From positions 868,001 through 932,000 of the forward strand of contig NC_005125.1 in assembly GCF_000011385.1 (NCBI RefSeq): a stretch of DNA of 64,000 nt, read 5' to 3'. The position numbers and the translations under genes are program-made. This document shows, piece by piece, positions 19,827 through 29,100 of the stretch (position 1 is its first letter; every line of letters starts with the position of its first letter). The notes under the pieces are model-generated. The model was given only the letters and a program-made list of their open reading frames with translations. It ran no database searches and had not been told where the DNA came from. Source of the DNA: Gloeobacter violaceus PCC 7421 (GTDB lineage: Bacteria > Cyanobacteriota > Cyanobacteriia > Gloeobacterales > Gloeobacteraceae).

Positions 19827-20138
19827 GTGACCGTTCTGGTGATTGTTCTAAGAATCCTGTGGTCGCTGCTTGCGGTGGGTATTGTCGTCACAGTGCTCCT
19901 GCACGCCGCCAAGGGCGACGGCATCGCCGCCATCGGCGGCAGCGCCCAGCTTTTTTCGAGCCAAAAAAGTGCCGAGAGCAACCTCGACAAGGTGACTTGG
20001 GCAGCGGTGGCCGGCTTTCTGGCGATCACCATGGTATTGAGCGCGGGCTGGCTTGAGCCGCCGGGTGCGAACGCCCCGGCGACGGCCATTCCCCAGGCGG
20101 CTCCCACGCTTCCCGCGCCCCAAGCGCCCAAAAAATAG
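19827..20138 (+). CDS. secG: SecG preprotein translocase subunit
   Basis: This 103-residue protein has two membrane helices, the first at about residues 3-23. The SecG motif KGDGIAAIGGSAQLFSSQKSAE separates them, and the second helix is at about 57-76, followed by a Pro/Ala-rich tail. It starts with GTG preceded by a strong AGGAGG ribosome binding site, 11 bases after nusG. It completes the auxiliary SecE/SecG pair in one transcription unit. Confidence 0.93.
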   Translation: MTVLVIVLRILWSLLAVGIVVTVLLHAAKGDGIAAIGGSAQLFSSQKSAESNLDKVTWAAVAGFLAITMVLSAGWLEPPGANAPATAIPQAAPTLPAPQAPKK

Positions 20139-20163
20139 GGATATGCCCCTGCATATCCCTATT
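20134..20163 (-). terminator. Intrinsic terminator of the HU gene overlapping the secG end
   Basis: A perfect 13-bp stem with a 4-base loop is followed on the minus strand by a T run of six. It ends the HU transcript, includes the stop codon of secG, and may also serve the plus strand. Confidence 0.85.
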
Positions 20164-20179
20164 CGAAGTCTGGTATCTA

Positions 20180-20464
20180 CTACTTATTGTTGGTAAGCAC
20201 TGCTTCTTTGAAGGTTTTGCCCGCGCTGAAGGCCGGTGCAACCGTCGCAGGAATGATCATTTTTTCATTGGTCTTCGGGTTGCGTCCCTCCCGCTCGGCC
20301 CGTTTACGCGCTTCGAAGGTGCCAAATCCGACCAGGGTGACTTTTTCGCCACCGGCGACGGTGTCCTGGATTTCGTCGAAGACGGCGCTGATCACGGCAT
20401 CCGCTTCTTTGAGGGTTATCTTGGTTCGCTCGGCCACAGCCTTCACCAATTCGCCTTTGTTCAT
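20180..20464 (-). CDS. HU-family DNA-binding protein
   Basis: This 94-residue nucleoid protein starts MNKGELVKAVAERTKITLKEAD. It has the HU signature GFGTFEARKRAEREGRNPKT near residues 46-65 and the DNA-intercalating arm with IPATVAPAFSAGKTFKEAV. It is a single gene, convergent with secG. Confidence 0.96.
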   Translation of the reverse strand: MNKGELVKAVAERTKITLKEADAVISAVFDEIQDTVAGGEKVTLVGFGTFEARKRAEREGRNPKTNEKMIIPATVAPAFSAGKTFKEAVLTNNK

Positions 20465-20618
20465 GTAGTCGACGTCTCCTCAGATCTGTCTTGAAATATT
20501 AAAGCATGAGAGCCTTGAGTAGAGCCGATTTGAGCGCTTTGGCCGTCAATAATTCGCAATAACAGGTGAGCGTCGGCTGTTAATCTGAAGGGTGTGTAAG
20601 ACAAAAGAGTTCGCTCCG

Positions 20619-21470
20619 ATGCCAATTACCTTGCTCGTTCTCGATCTCGACGGCACGATCGTGGGCCAACAACTGCAGGTCAGCGACGCCGTGATCGAGG
20701 CGATCCGCCGGGTGCGCGGGCAAGGGGTGCGCGTGGCGGTGGCCACCGGCCGCATGTACCGCGCGGCGCTGCCTTTCTACCGGCTGGTGGGTTCGGACCT
20801 ACCGCTGGTGAGCTACCAGGGGGCGCTGGTCAAAGATCCGGTGGACGGTCGGGTGCTGCTGCACCGGCCGGTACCCGTCGAGCGGACTCTGGAGGTGCTT
20901 GCCTTTCTGGAGGGGGAGGGACTGGCGGTTCATCTATACCTCAACGACACGCTCTACGTGCGCGAACTCACAGCCGCAAGCCGGCGCTACGGCGAGCGCA
21001 CCGGGGTCACACCCCAGGTAGTGGGCGATCTGCGCCGGGTGCTGACGGCGGAACCGACCAAGATTTTGGGGCTCACCCCCGGCGAGGCGACGACCGACCG
21101 TCTGCTCGGAGAACTGCGCGAGCGCTACGCTCCCGAGACGCTCTACCTCACCAAGTCCGACCCGACCTTTGTGGAGGTGGCCCACCCCCAGGTCAACAAA
21201 GGGCTGGCGGTGCGCTATTTGGCCGAGCAAATGTTGCAGATCCCCCGCGAAGAGGTGATGTGCGTGGGCGACCAGTTCAACGACGCCGAGATGCTCGCCT
21301 ACGCCGGGATCGGGGTGGCGATGGGCAATGCGCCTGCCGGTGTGCAGGCGGTCGCCGACTGGGTGGCTCCCACGGTCGAGCAGGACGGCGTCGCCCGCGC
21401 GATCGAAAAATTTATCCTGGCACCCGAGAGCCTCCCATGCGTTCCTGCTCCCGTTTCACCGGCGCCCTAA
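20619..21470 (+). CDS. Cof-type HAD hydrolase
   Basis: This phosphatase of 283 residues has HAD motif [12 protein letters not shown] (nucleophile Asp near residue 8), motif II/III with [11 protein letters not shown] and motif [25 protein letters not shown]. The large C2B cap marks the Cof/sugar-phosphatase subfamily. I start at the ATG at 20619, close to motif I; a GTG at 20592 is the alternative. The downstream peptidase gene starts 34 bases inside this gene. Confidence 0.93.
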   Translation: MPITLLVLDLDGTIVGQQLQVSDAVIEAIRRVRGQGVRVAVATGRMYRAALPFYRLVGSDLPLVSYQGALVKDPVDGRVLLHRPVPVERTLEVLAFLEGEGLAVHLYLNDTLYVRELTAASRRYGERTGVTPQVVGDLRRVLTAEPTKILGLTPGEATTDRLLGELRERYAPETLYLTKSDPTFVEVAHPQVNKGLAVRYLAEQMLQIPREEVMCVGDQFNDAEMLAYAGIGVAMGNAPAGVQAVADWVAPTVEQDGVARAIEKFILAPESLPCVPAPVSPAP

Positions 21471-22372
21471 TCGGGTTTGCGGCCCTAGGCGGCATCTTGG
21501 CGTCCGCGGGCGACGCCCGCCTCCCGCGGACACCGCTCAGCTTGTCGGCTCTTTCCACCCTGCCCGCCGACGCCCGCGCTCTGCCGCTGCAATTGCCCTT
21601 TGCCCGGGGAGCCTGTTTCGTGGTCACCCAGGGCAACCAGGGCGGCTACAGCCACCACGAGCGCTCCAACCGCTACGCCTGGGACTTCGCCATGCCCACG
21701 GGCACCCCAATCGCCGCCGCCGCCGCCGGTCGGGTGGTGCCGGTGCCCAAAGTTTACGAAGGCATCGGCAAGAGCGTCGTGCTCGACCACGGCGGCGGTC
21801 TCTACACCCTCTACGCCCACCTGAGCCGCGTGAGGGTGCGTCCCGGCGAGCGCGTCGGGGCCGGTCAAATCATCGCCGCAAGCGGCCGGGATACCGGTGT
21901 GGCCCCACACCTGCACTTTGGGGCGATGACGCTGTTGCCCTCGCTCACTTCGCTCCCGGCCCGGCTGGCCGATAGCGCAGCCCCGGACGGTGTGCCCAAA
22001 CAGGGCGAGCGCGTCTGCGCCCGGGGGGCGGCGGCGAGCCAGCCTTCCGACACGCCAGTTACGGCCGACGCTTTCATCGGCCAGGGCATTTTGCTGAAGA
22101 CTGCCCCACCCGCCCACGCCCTGGTGATGGGCAAAAGCTACAAAGTGGCAGGGGTCTCCGCCCGCCCCTTCGGTGCGGTGTTCTATCAGGTGCGCTCGCT
22201 TGCGGGGCTCATCTACACCAACAACGCCGTTTACAGTGATGCGCGGGGTCGCTTCAGCTTCGAGGCAGAAACACCGCTGGGCAAGCCGGGCGAGCCGGTC
22301 CAGCAAGTGATCTTTAGCGACCTGGCCCGGCAGGGTACAGCTGTCTCGACGGTGGTGCTGGTCGAGCGCTAG
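21437..22372 (+). CDS. Exported M23-family (LytM) peptidase
   Basis: This protein of 311 residues has a signal peptide at about 1-27 ([19 protein letters not shown]). The M23 fold is visible as SHHERSNRYAWDFAMPTGTPI (zinc His and Asp) followed by DHGGGLYTLYAHLSRVRV and PHLHFG with the last ligand histidines. Such enzymes cut peptide bridges in peptidoglycan. A C-terminal beta-rich domain of about 110 residues is of unknown role. The start lies inside the HAD gene (34-base overlap), so the two are probably coupled. Confidence 0.87.
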   Translation: MRSCSRFTGALIGFAALGGILASAGDARLPRTPLSLSALSTLPADARALPLQLPFARGACFVVTQGNQGGYSHHERSNRYAWDFAMPTGTPIAAAAAGRVVPVPKVYEGIGKSVVLDHGGGLYTLYAHLSRVRVRPGERVGAGQIIAASGRDTGVAPHLHFGAMTLLPSLTSLPARLADSAAPDGVPKQGERVCARGAAASQPSDTPVTADAFIGQGILLKTAPPAHALVMGKSYKVAGVSARPFGAVFYQVRSLAGLIYTNNAVYSDARGRFSFEAETPLGKPGEPVQQVIFSDLARQGTAVSTVVLVER

Positions 22373-22420
22373 GGCGGCGGTTGTTGCGTATCATGGCAGG
22401 CAGGGTATCGATGTGCACCG

Positions 22421-23923
22421 ATGTCTACCAAAACTGTCCTTGTCTGGTACCGCAACGACCTGCGCGTGCACGACCACGAGCCGCTCACCAGCGCGCTGCA
22501 CAAAAATGCCAGGGTCGTGGCGCTGTATTGTTTCGATCCGCGGCAGTTCGGCAAAGCCCCCTTCGGTTTTGAGAAGACCGGGCCTTTTCGCGCCCGGTTT
22601 TTGCTCGAAAGTGTCGCGGATCTGCGCCGTTCGCTGAGGCAACTGGGAAGCGACCTGCTGGTGCGCCGGGGCCATCCCGAGGAGGTGATCCCAGCACTGG
22701 TAAGCGAGTTGGAGATTGCGGCCGTCCACTACCACGGCGAGGTCACTTCTGAAGAACTCGTGGTCGAGCGGGATCTTCAGGCAGCGCTCGCGCCTTTGAA
22801 CGTGCCGGTGCGTTCGTTCTGGGGAACAACCCTGGTGCACCCGGATGACTTGCCCTTCGCTATCGAGGCGATCCCTGAACTATTTACGGATTTTCGCAAG
22901 CAGGTCGAGCGCTCCGCCGCCATCAACCCGCCCCTGCCCGCCCCTGCGAAGCTGCCGCCCTTGCCTGCAGTCGATCCCGGCGAGATCCCGCAACTGGCGG
23001 ATTTGGGTCTTGAAAGCCCGGTCACAGACGAACGGGCTGTGCTGCAATTCAAAGGCGGCGAGACATCGGGGCTCGCTCGCCTCGAAGAATACTTTTGGCA
23101 AAAAAGTTTGCTCAAGTCCTACAAACAGACCCGCAATGGCATGCTCGGGGCCGATTATTCTTCAAAGTTTTCAGCCTGGCTCGCCCTGGGGTGCCTCTCC
23201 GCCCGCTATATCCACGAGCAGGTGCAGACCTACGAGACAAAGCGCATCAAGAACGATTCGACCTACTGGCTTATTTTCGAACTGCTTTGGCGCGATTACT
23301 TTCGCTTTATCGCCGCCAAGCACGGGGATCGGTTGTTTTACACTGCGGGCCTTCGGGGACTGGACATTCCCTGGAAAGAGGACTGGGAGCGCTTTGAACT
23401 GTGGCGGACGGGCCAAACCGGCTTTCCGCTGGTCGATGCCAACATGCGCGAACTGGCGGCTACCGGCTTTATGTCCAACCGGGGCCGACAGAACGTCGCG
23501 AGCTTTTTGACCAAGAACCTGGGCATCCACTGGCACATGGGAGCCGAGTGGTTCGAGTCGCGGCTGATCGATTACGACGTGGCGAGCAACTGGGGCAACT
23601 GGAACTACACCGCCGGTGTCGGCAACGACGCGCGCGGCTTTCGCTTCTTCAACATCCTCAAGCAGGCCAGAGACTACGACCCCGACGGCGCCTACGTCAA
23701 ACACTGGCTGCCGGAACTGGCCGGATTGCCCCCGGCCAGGGTGCACGAGCCCTGGAAATTGCTGCCCGTCGAGCAGAAGCGCTTCGGGGTCAGACTGGGT
23801 GTCGACTACCCGCAACCGGTGGTCGATCTGTTCCAATCGGCCGCCGCCAACGAGGCGATTTACAACGCTGCCTGGGAGCACCACCACAGAAAGCGCCGCG
23901 GACAACCGCGAAGCCGCACTTGA
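22421..23923 (+). CDS. DASH-type cryptochrome/photolyase
   Basis: This 500-residue flavoprotein has the N-terminal photolyase fold (VLVWYRNDLRVHDHEPL). The FAD-binding part carries SKFSAWLALGCLSARYI and the block SNWGNWNYTAGVGNDARGFR, which is characteristic of CRY-DASH proteins. DASH members repair cyclobutane dimers in single-stranded or looped DNA and may act in blue-light signalling. It is a single gene. Confidence 0.94.
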   Translation: MSTKTVLVWYRNDLRVHDHEPLTSALHKNARVVALYCFDPRQFGKAPFGFEKTGPFRARFLLESVADLRRSLRQLGSDLLVRRGHPEEVIPALVSELEIAAVHYHGEVTSEELVVERDLQAALAPLNVPVRSFWGTTLVHPDDLPFAIEAIPELFTDFRKQVERSAAINPPLPAPAKLPPLPAVDPGEIPQLADLGLESPVTDERAVLQFKGGETSGLARLEEYFWQKSLLKSYKQTRNGMLGADYSSKFSAWLALGCLSARYIHEQVQTYETKRIKNDSTYWLIFELLWRDYFRFIAAKHGDRLFYTAGLRGLDIPWKEDWERFELWRTGQTGFPLVDANMRELAATGFMSNRGRQNVASFLTKNLGIHWHMGAEWFESRLIDYDVASNWGNWNYTAGVGNDARGFRFFNILKQARDYDPDGAYVKHWLPELAGLPPARVHEPWKLLPVEQKRFGVRLGVDYPQPVVDLFQSAAANEAIYNAAWEHHHRKRRGQPRSRT

Positions 23924-23978
23924 GTCGATATATAGGAGCGGTTAAAGTACGTGTAGTGTCAAAGCACCACCTGCGACT

Positions 23979-24389
23979 ATGGACTGGCTGCAAGTTCCGC
24001 CTCTGCTGGAAAAAGATCCCGAATCCCCGGCAGCGAACGGCTGGGGAACGGTGCTGGCCAATGACCTCGACAGTCTGCTCTTTGGCAGCCAGCGCGGCAT
24101 CTACCGCGGTCGAGACCCACTTAAAAAGCGCTACGGCTGCGACGGCGGCCAGTTGATCGCCGAGGCCAGCTTCTGCTTGAGGCTGGGGGGCTGCCTGCTC
24201 AAAGGCTCCCCTGAGATCCGCTTTTGCTCCAATCCTCTGTTGGAAGTGCTGCTTCGAGAAGCCCTCGAAGCACTACCCAGTTACCCCATCTGGCTTGCGG
24301 ATCGCTGTGTCGAAGCGCGCTACCGCATCGGCATCGACGCCGGCCGCAACCAGGTGCAGATCAAGTGGCTGCCTGCCCCTCTGCGCTAG
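23979..24389 (+). CDS. Uncharacterised 136-residue protein
   Basis: I do not recognise this family. The protein is soluble, with aromatic and cysteine residues spread through it (RYGCDGG, ASFCLRLGGCLL, RFCSN) and a C-terminal VEARYRIGIDAGRNQVQIKWLP strand pair. It has no signal peptide or membrane span. Codon use matches the neighbours, and the long open frame with a start downstream of a clear gap supports a real gene. Confidence 0.6.
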   Translation: MDWLQVPPLLEKDPESPAANGWGTVLANDLDSLLFGSQRGIYRGRDPLKKRYGCDGGQLIAEASFCLRLGGCLLKGSPEIRFCSNPLLEVLLREALEALPSYPIWLADRCVEARYRIGIDAGRNQVQIKWLPAPLR

Positions 24390-24442
24390 CGTCCAGAAAG
24401 TTGGGCGAGGATAGAAACACCATGCCTCAGAGGAGAGGTTAG

Positions 24443-24712
24443 ATGCCGGCTATGCAAACCAAGCTGACGATACGGCTCGACAAGCGCCTTGTCGATAAAG
24501 TCAAGCGCTGGGCAGCCTCACGTCACCGCTCGGCGTCTGAAGCCGTCGAGCGGTTTTCTGCTCAGAGTCCGGATCCAGAGGCACTCCGAACACCAAAATC
24601 GAGTTCCTGGGTAAGGGGCTTGAGCGGGCTGCTCGATGAAGGCCAACCCGCTCCCACCGACGAGAAATTGCGCGATGAGTATATTGATTATCTGGAGGGT
24701 AAGTATCGGTAA
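24443..24712 (+). CDS. DUF6364-like ribbon-helix-helix antitoxin, without toxin
   Basis: This 89-residue protein has an N-terminal ribbon-helix-helix (KLTIRLDKRLVDKVKRWAAS, then SASEAVERF) and a flexible C-terminal half of the kind that wraps a toxin (YIDYLEGKYR). In this family the toxin, usually a PIN RNase, lies directly downstream. Here only about 56 bases separate it from the convergent aldo/keto reductase gene, so the partner is missing. Confidence 0.75.
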   Translation: MPAMQTKLTIRLDKRLVDKVKRWAASRHRSASEAVERFSAQSPDPEALRTPKSSSWVRGLSGLLDEGQPAPTDEKLRDEYIDYLEGKYR

Positions 24713-24768
24713 TCAGCACCTCATACAGGCATGGCTTCCAGGGCGTACTTCGCCAGGCTATCTCGAAG

Positions 24769-25749
24769 TTATCGATTGACCCCACTCATATCGGCATAGC
24801 GCTGCCCGGAAGCGGCTCCCCTGGGAGCAATCGCTTCAATGCTCGCCAGTTCCTCGGGAGCGAGGACAATTTCGGTGGCGGCGACGTTTTCTTCCAGGTA
24901 AGCGACGCGCTTGGTGCCGGGGATCGGTACGAGATCCTCGCCTTGCGCCAGGATCCAGGCGAGGGCCAATTGCGAAGGCTGCACGCCTTTTTGGGTGGCC
25001 AGTTCCCGGACTTTCTCCACCAGTTGCAGATTCTTTGTGAAGTTCTCGCCCTGAAAGCGCGGTGACTGGCGACGGTAGTCGTCGGGAGCAAAGTCGTCGG
25101 GGCTGGTGATGCTCCCGGAGAGAAAGCCCCGTCCGAGCGGGCTGTAGGGCACAAAGCCGATGCCCAATTCCCGCAAGGTGGGCAAAATCTCATCCTCGAC
25201 GTCGCGGCTCCACAGCGAATATTCCGACTGGAGGGCACTAATCGGATGCACTCTCTGGGCGCGGCGAAGCGTCTGGGGAGCCGCCTCCGAGAGACCGATA
25301 AAGCGCACCTTGCCCGCTTGCACCAGTTCGGCCATCGCCCCCACGGTCTCCTCGATGGGGACTTTCGGGTCGACCCGGTGCAGGTAGTACAGGTCGATGA
25401 CTTCGACCCCGAGCCGTTCAAGGGACGCTTCGCAGCTGGAGCGCACGTACTCCGGTGAACCGTTCACCCCGCGAAAGCCCCGGTCTTCGCTGCGCACGAT
25501 GCCGAATTTAGTGGCGAGCACCACTTTGTCGCGGCGGTCGCGAATTGCTTTACCCACCAGCTGCTCGTTAGTGTAGGGACCATACATGTCGGCGGTATCG
25601 AGAAAATTGATCCCCAGTTCCAGCGCCCGGTGGATGGTGGCGATCGACTCGGTTTCGTCGGTGGCGCCGTAGAACTCAGACATGCCCATGCAACCGAGGC
25701 CAAGTTCGGAGACCACCAGTCCCTGATTGCCCAGTGCGCGCACTTTCAT
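24769..25749 (-). CDS. Aldo/keto reductase
   Basis: This NADPH-dependent oxidoreductase of 326 residues forms a TIM barrel. The catalytic tetrad is visible as DTADMYGPY (Asp, Tyr), LATKFG (Lys) and YYLHRVD (His). The cofactor-binding end is [16 protein letters not shown]. It resembles the AKR11/13-like group that reduces aldehydes or methylglyoxal. I start at the ATG at 25749, because upstream codons run through the promoter. A MerR-type promoter lies upstream, suggesting induction by electrophiles or aldehydes. Confidence 0.94.
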   Translation of the reverse strand: MKVRALGNQGLVVSELGLGCMGMSEFYGATDETESIATIHRALELGINFLDTADMYGPYTNEQLVGKAIRDRRDKVVLATKFGIVRSEDRGFRGVNGSPEYVRSSCEASLERLGVEVIDLYYLHRVDPKVPIEETVGAMAELVQAGKVRFIGLSEAAPQTLRRAQRVHPISALQSEYSLWSRDVEDEILPTLRELGIGFVPYSPLGRGFLSGSITSPDDFAPDDYRRQSPRFQGENFTKNLQLVEKVRELATQKGVQPSQLALAWILAQGEDLVPIPGTKRVAYLEENVAATEIVLAPEELASIEAIAPRGAASGQRYADMSGVNR

Positions 25750-25801
25750 GGTTGTTGCTCCTGCAAAATTGCTGGATGGTGAGTGCGGTAGGTATGGGAT
25801 C

Positions 25802-25832
25802 ACCTTAGAACTTGGAGCGCGCTCTAAGTCAA
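25802..25832 (-). promoter_or_regulatory. MerR-family-type promoter with 19-base spacer
   Basis: On the minus strand a -35 TTGACT (25827-25832) and a -10 TAAGGT (25802-25807) are separated by 19 bases instead of 17. The spacer holds a near-perfect palindrome of 18 bases at 25811-25828 (CTTGGAGCGCGCTCTAAG, one mismatched pair). This overlong spacer with a dyad is the hallmark of MerR-family activation. It drives the aldo/keto reductase gene. No merR gene is in the window. Confidence 0.82.
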
Positions 25833-25845
25833 GGCACTGCGCCAA

Positions 25846-26829
25846 CTAGCGCGAGTAGACACCCAGATTCTCGATCACCATCTCGGCTAGATCGTCGATG
25901 AACGTCTTGTTGACGTTGAGGGCCTTGGCGCGGCGAAAGTCGTGAATGCCGGCAGCTTCAGCCACTTCGCGGTATTCGATCTCGATTTCTTGCAGGGTCT
26001 CGATGTGCTCGGAAATAAAGCTCACCGGCACCGCCAGCAGGGAGCGCACCCCTTTTTGGGCCAGTTCGTTGATGGTGTCTTCTGTGTAGGGCTTCAGCCA
26101 CTCCACCGGGCCGACCCGGCTCTGATAGGCGAGCGAATGGGCGTTGGGGCGTCCAAGCGATTGCATGACCAGGTCGACCGTTTCCTCGGTCTGGCGCTGG
26201 TACGGATCGCCGTCTTGATCGACGTAGGTGCGGGGCACACCGTGGGCGGAAAAAAGAATATGCACCCCGTCGGGGTTGTCGAATTTGTCGAGGCCCTCGC
26301 GCACGCGCTCGCCCATCGCCCGGATGTAGCCGGGGCGGCTGTACCAGGAGTTGATCGTGATGCGCTCGATGGCTTTGAGGGACGGATCGCGCGCCCAGAT
26401 CTGGTCGAGCAATTTGAAGCTCGAACCGCTGGTGGAAATCGAGTACTGCGGGTAGAGGGGCAGAAGCACCAGGCGGCGAATGCCGTCGGCTTTGATTTTG
26501 CGCACGGCTTCCTCGGTAAACGGGTGCCAGTAGCGCATACCGACGTAGACTTCGATGTCGAGTCCGCGGGCGGCGAGCGCTTTTTTGAGCACCCGGCCCT
26601 GCTGGTTGGTGATCGCCCTGAGGGGCGAACCGCCGCCGATGGCCTGATAATTCTTGCGCGATTTGGGAGCGCGCAAAGTCGAAATCAACCAGGCGAGCGG
26701 CTTTTGCAAGGGCGGCACCGGAATGCGAATAATTTCCGGGTCGGCAAACAGGTTATACAGAAAAGGCCTGACGTCCTCTTGTTTGTCCGGCCCCCCCAGG
26801 TTGAGCAACAGCACTCCGACTTCAGCCAT
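25846..26829 (-). CDS. hemH: Ferrochelatase without C-terminal chlorophyll-binding extension
   Basis: HemH inserts iron into protoporphyrin IX to make heme. The 327-residue protein has the N-terminal [22 protein letters not shown], the catalytic histidine in [19 protein letters not shown] near residue 185, and [19 protein letters not shown] near 270. It ends at GVYSR. The hydrophobic linker and Hlip-like helix found at the C-terminus of most cyanobacterial enzymes are missing. Its start codon overlaps the divergent cytochrome start. Confidence 0.96.
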   Translation of the reverse strand: MAEVGVLLLNLGGPDKQEDVRPFLYNLFADPEIIRIPVPPLQKPLAWLISTLRAPKSRKNYQAIGGGSPLRAITNQQGRVLKKALAARGLDIEVYVGMRYWHPFTEEAVRKIKADGIRRLVLLPLYPQYSISTSGSSFKLLDQIWARDPSLKAIERITINSWYSRPGYIRAMGERVREGLDKFDNPDGVHILFSAHGVPRTYVDQDGDPYQRQTEETVDLVMQSLGRPNAHSLAYQSRVGPVEWLKPYTEDTINELAQKGVRSLLAVPVSFISEHIETLQEIEIEYREVAEAAGIHDFRRAKALNVNKTFIDDLAEMVIENLGVYSR

Positions 26830-27427
26830 GCGCCACCCTGACTACACAACGATCCTCAATCAGGCTAGCTCCGATTTGGTTTCCCGAAAAGACATCGCGC
26901 CCAAGAAGCGATCCCGGCCGCTGATCCTGGGTGGGTGCTTCGCTGTGACCCTGTTTGTCGCCGTCGGTACCAGCTGGATGGTGCGTGCCCAACCCGCCCC
27001 CCAGAAACCCCTCGAGGGCAAGCTCGAAAGCAGCCGCGAGGAGCAGCTGGCTCCCCAGTACAAACTGGGCCGGGAACTTTATATCAAGAATTGCAGCCAC
27101 TGCCACCTGGCCATCCCGCCGGAGGTGTTCCCGAGCGATACCTGGCGGGCGCTGTTGCTCGATAGCTACCACTACGGCCGTCAGGTGCAGATCGACTTTC
27201 GCCCCGAGAAGCTGCTCGTCTGGCAGTACCTGCGCGACTACTCGCGCGCGTTGCAGGAAAAAGAACCGGTACCCTACTACTTCGCTGAATCGCGCTACTT
27301 CCGGGCGCTGCACCCGAAAGTGCCGCTGCCGAAGCGGCCCGACGCCGCCTCCTGCCTGCAGTGCCACCCGGGGGCCAAGGCGGACAACTACCTGCGCCTC
27401 AGCGCCGAGTGGGAAGAAAAACCGTAG
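26828..27427 (+). CDS. Membrane-anchored diheme cytochrome c
   Basis: This protein of 199 residues has an N-terminal uncleaved anchor or signal ([21 protein letters not shown], about 32-52) and two heme-binding motifs, CSHCH near residue 89 and CLQCH near 178. The pattern between them ([21 protein letters not shown]) resembles the dihaem cytochrome DHC family. It is likely to face the periplasm and carry electrons; partners are unknown. The ATG at 26828 shares two bases with the hemH ATG on the other strand; an internal start is possible but would remove the anchor. Confidence 0.8.
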   Translation: MRHPDYTTILNQASSDLVSRKDIAPKKRSRPLILGGCFAVTLFVAVGTSWMVRAQPAPQKPLEGKLESSREEQLAPQYKLGRELYIKNCSHCHLAIPPEVFPSDTWRALLLDSYHYGRQVQIDFRPEKLLVWQYLRDYSRALQEKEPVPYYFAESRYFRALHPKVPLPKRPDAASCLQCHPGAKADNYLRLSAEWEEKP

Positions 27428-27479
27428 CCCAAACGGCAGCCTGCGCTACACTCGTTCAGGTTGAAATTACAAGCGGGCC

Positions 27480-27965
27480 ATGCTCAACAAATTTACTCGC
27501 CTCACCCTCGCCACCGCCTTGCTGCTTGCGGCCACCGCCGTAGCGGTGGGCGAGACTGCCGTTGCCCAGAGCCCCAGCCCCACCACAGGAAAAAATAAAA
27601 TGCCTCAGCCAGGCCAAACTCCCTCGTACACCACCACCACCTCCGGCCTCAAGTACCTCGACGAGACCGTGGGCAACGGTGCTTCGCCCCAGAAAGGCCA
27701 GCGCGTCACCGTGCACTACACCGGCACCCTCGAAGACGGCAAGAAGTTCGACTCCTCGCGGGATCGGGGCCAGCCCTTCAGCTTTACCATCGGTGTCGGC
27801 CAGGTGATTCAGGGCTGGGACGAGGGTGTCGCCACGATGAAGGTGGGCGGCAAGCGCAAACTGGTCGTCCCGGCCAACCTGGGCTACGGTGCCCGCGGTG
27901 CGGGAGGGGTGATCCCGCCCAACGCCACGCTGCTGTTCGACGTCGAACTGTTGGGCGTGCAGTAG
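27480..27965 (+). CDS. Exported FKBP-type peptidyl-prolyl isomerase
   Basis: This 161-residue protein has a signal peptide ([21 protein letters not shown], cut near residue 29). A complete FKBP domain follows: [40 protein letters not shown] and [23 protein letters not shown]. It catalyses proline isomerisation in the periplasm or thylakoid-like lumen and helps protein folding. Confidence 0.95.
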   Translation: MLNKFTRLTLATALLLAATAVAVGETAVAQSPSPTTGKNKMPQPGQTPSYTTTTSGLKYLDETVGNGASPQKGQRVTVHYTGTLEDGKKFDSSRDRGQPFSFTIGVGQVIQGWDEGVATMKVGGKRKLVVPANLGYGARGAGGVIPPNATLLFDVELLGVQ

Positions 27966-28009
27966 GTTTCAGGCACCGGGCGTCAGTGACCGCCTCCCGA
28001 CACGAGTGC

Positions 28010-28462
28010 TTAGACCACGGACTGGCTGGGAGTTTCGGCTTCCACCATCGTCTGAAAACGCTTGAGGTCGTCCAGCAGATTTTCGTCCACCCAACGCTGT
28101 ACCCCGACGCGATCCAGAAATGCCCCGACCATCCCGCCCGGGGTATCGAAGGACAGGGTAAGACGCAGGCGGCAACCCCGCTCGGTGGGAAAAAATTCCG
28201 CCGATCCGCGGTTGGAGAGGCCTGAGACTGATTCCCAGCCGATGAGCCTGAGGGGAATGCGCCGGGTGATCCGCGAGGTCCATTCCACCAACAGCGGTGC
28301 AGCCGGGCCAAACTTCCAGCGCGAAAGATCTCCCGCACCCGGCAGAATCTTGACCTCCTGCACAAAGCGCATCCAGCGCGGCAGATTTTCCATGTCCGCC
28401 CAGATTGCGTATACCTGCGCCACCGGAGCAGCCACATCCACTTCCACCGTGCGTTCGATCAT
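28010..28462 (-). CDS. SRPBCC-family (polyketide cyclase-like) protein
   Basis: This 150-residue protein starts RTVEVDVAAPVAQVYAIWADMENLPRWM, the typical first strand and helix of the START/SRPBCC fold. It ends with a long C-terminal helix (FLDRVGVQRWVDENLLDDLKRF). The fold makes a deep cavity for hydrophobic ligands. No catalytic role can be given. Confidence 0.82.
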   Translation of the reverse strand: MIERTVEVDVAAPVAQVYAIWADMENLPRWMRFVQEVKILPGAGDLSRWKFGPAAPLLVEWTSRITRRIPLRLIGWESVSGLSNRGSAEFFPTERGCRLRLTLSFDTPGGMVGAFLDRVGVQRWVDENLLDDLKRFQTMVEAETPSQSVV

Positions 28463-28640
28463 CGTGTACCCACTTCAGTCCTTTACAAAAGTATAAACTA
28501 TCGGAAATTGCGCCGGGTCGTCCCTATTGCTGATTACGCCGCGAACTGGTGCTGCGGAGCATGTGAGTGTATGACAGAAGGTCTATGGCGACCTAGCCCC
28601 GATTCGGTGGCATGGTTGCAATGCAGGACTGTGCCTACCG

Positions 28641-29090
28641 ATGTACGACTGGTTTTTGATCGCCCACAGTCTCACCCGCTGGCTGCTGCTCGCTGCCATG
28701 GCATTGGCGCTCGGCTGGAGCTGGTTTGGCTTTTTGAGCCGCCGCAAGTGGCAGCCGGAAGATCAGCGGCCGGGGGCCTGGTTCGCCAATCTCGCCTCGC
28801 TGCAGTTTGTGCTGGGACTGGGGCTGTTTCTGGACCCGTCGGGTCTCGCCCGCAACGCCCTTGGCAATTTGGGCGAAACGATGAAAAACCGCGAACTGCG
28901 TCTATTTGCCCTCGAACACCCCCTGCAGATGTTTGTGGCCATCGCCCTCGCCCACTTGGGCTCCACCCGTTCAAGAAAAGCGAAGACGAGCGCCGGCAGT
29001 TGGCTGTGGTCGGTGGTGTGCTACACCTCTGCGGCCTTGCTGATCTTGACGGCCATTCCCTGGAGCCGTCCATTGTTGCGCTTGCCTTAG
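28641..29090 (+). CDS. Small polytopic membrane protein of unknown function
   Basis: This 149-residue protein has about four hydrophobic helices, including LLLAAMALALGWSWFGFL near the N-terminus and VVCYTSAALLILTAIPW near the C-terminus. It starts MYDWFLIAHSLTRW and has conserved-looking histidines (AHSLTRW, ALEHPLQM, ALAHLGS) that could hold a metal or heme. I do not recognise a named family. It ends 10 bases before the convergent VapC-like gene. Confidence 0.65.
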   Translation: MYDWFLIAHSLTRWLLLAAMALALGWSWFGFLSRRKWQPEDQRPGAWFANLASLQFVLGLGLFLDPSGLARNALGNLGETMKNRELRLFALEHPLQMFVAIALAHLGSTRSRKAKTSAGSWLWSVVCYTSAALLILTAIPWSRPLLRLP

Positions 29091-29100
29091 GGCTACCCCC

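Noticed and set aside
24713-24768. Remnant of a toxin gene behind the antitoxin
   Set aside because: Translation in all frames shows no PIN or RelE motif; the stretch is too short to judge.
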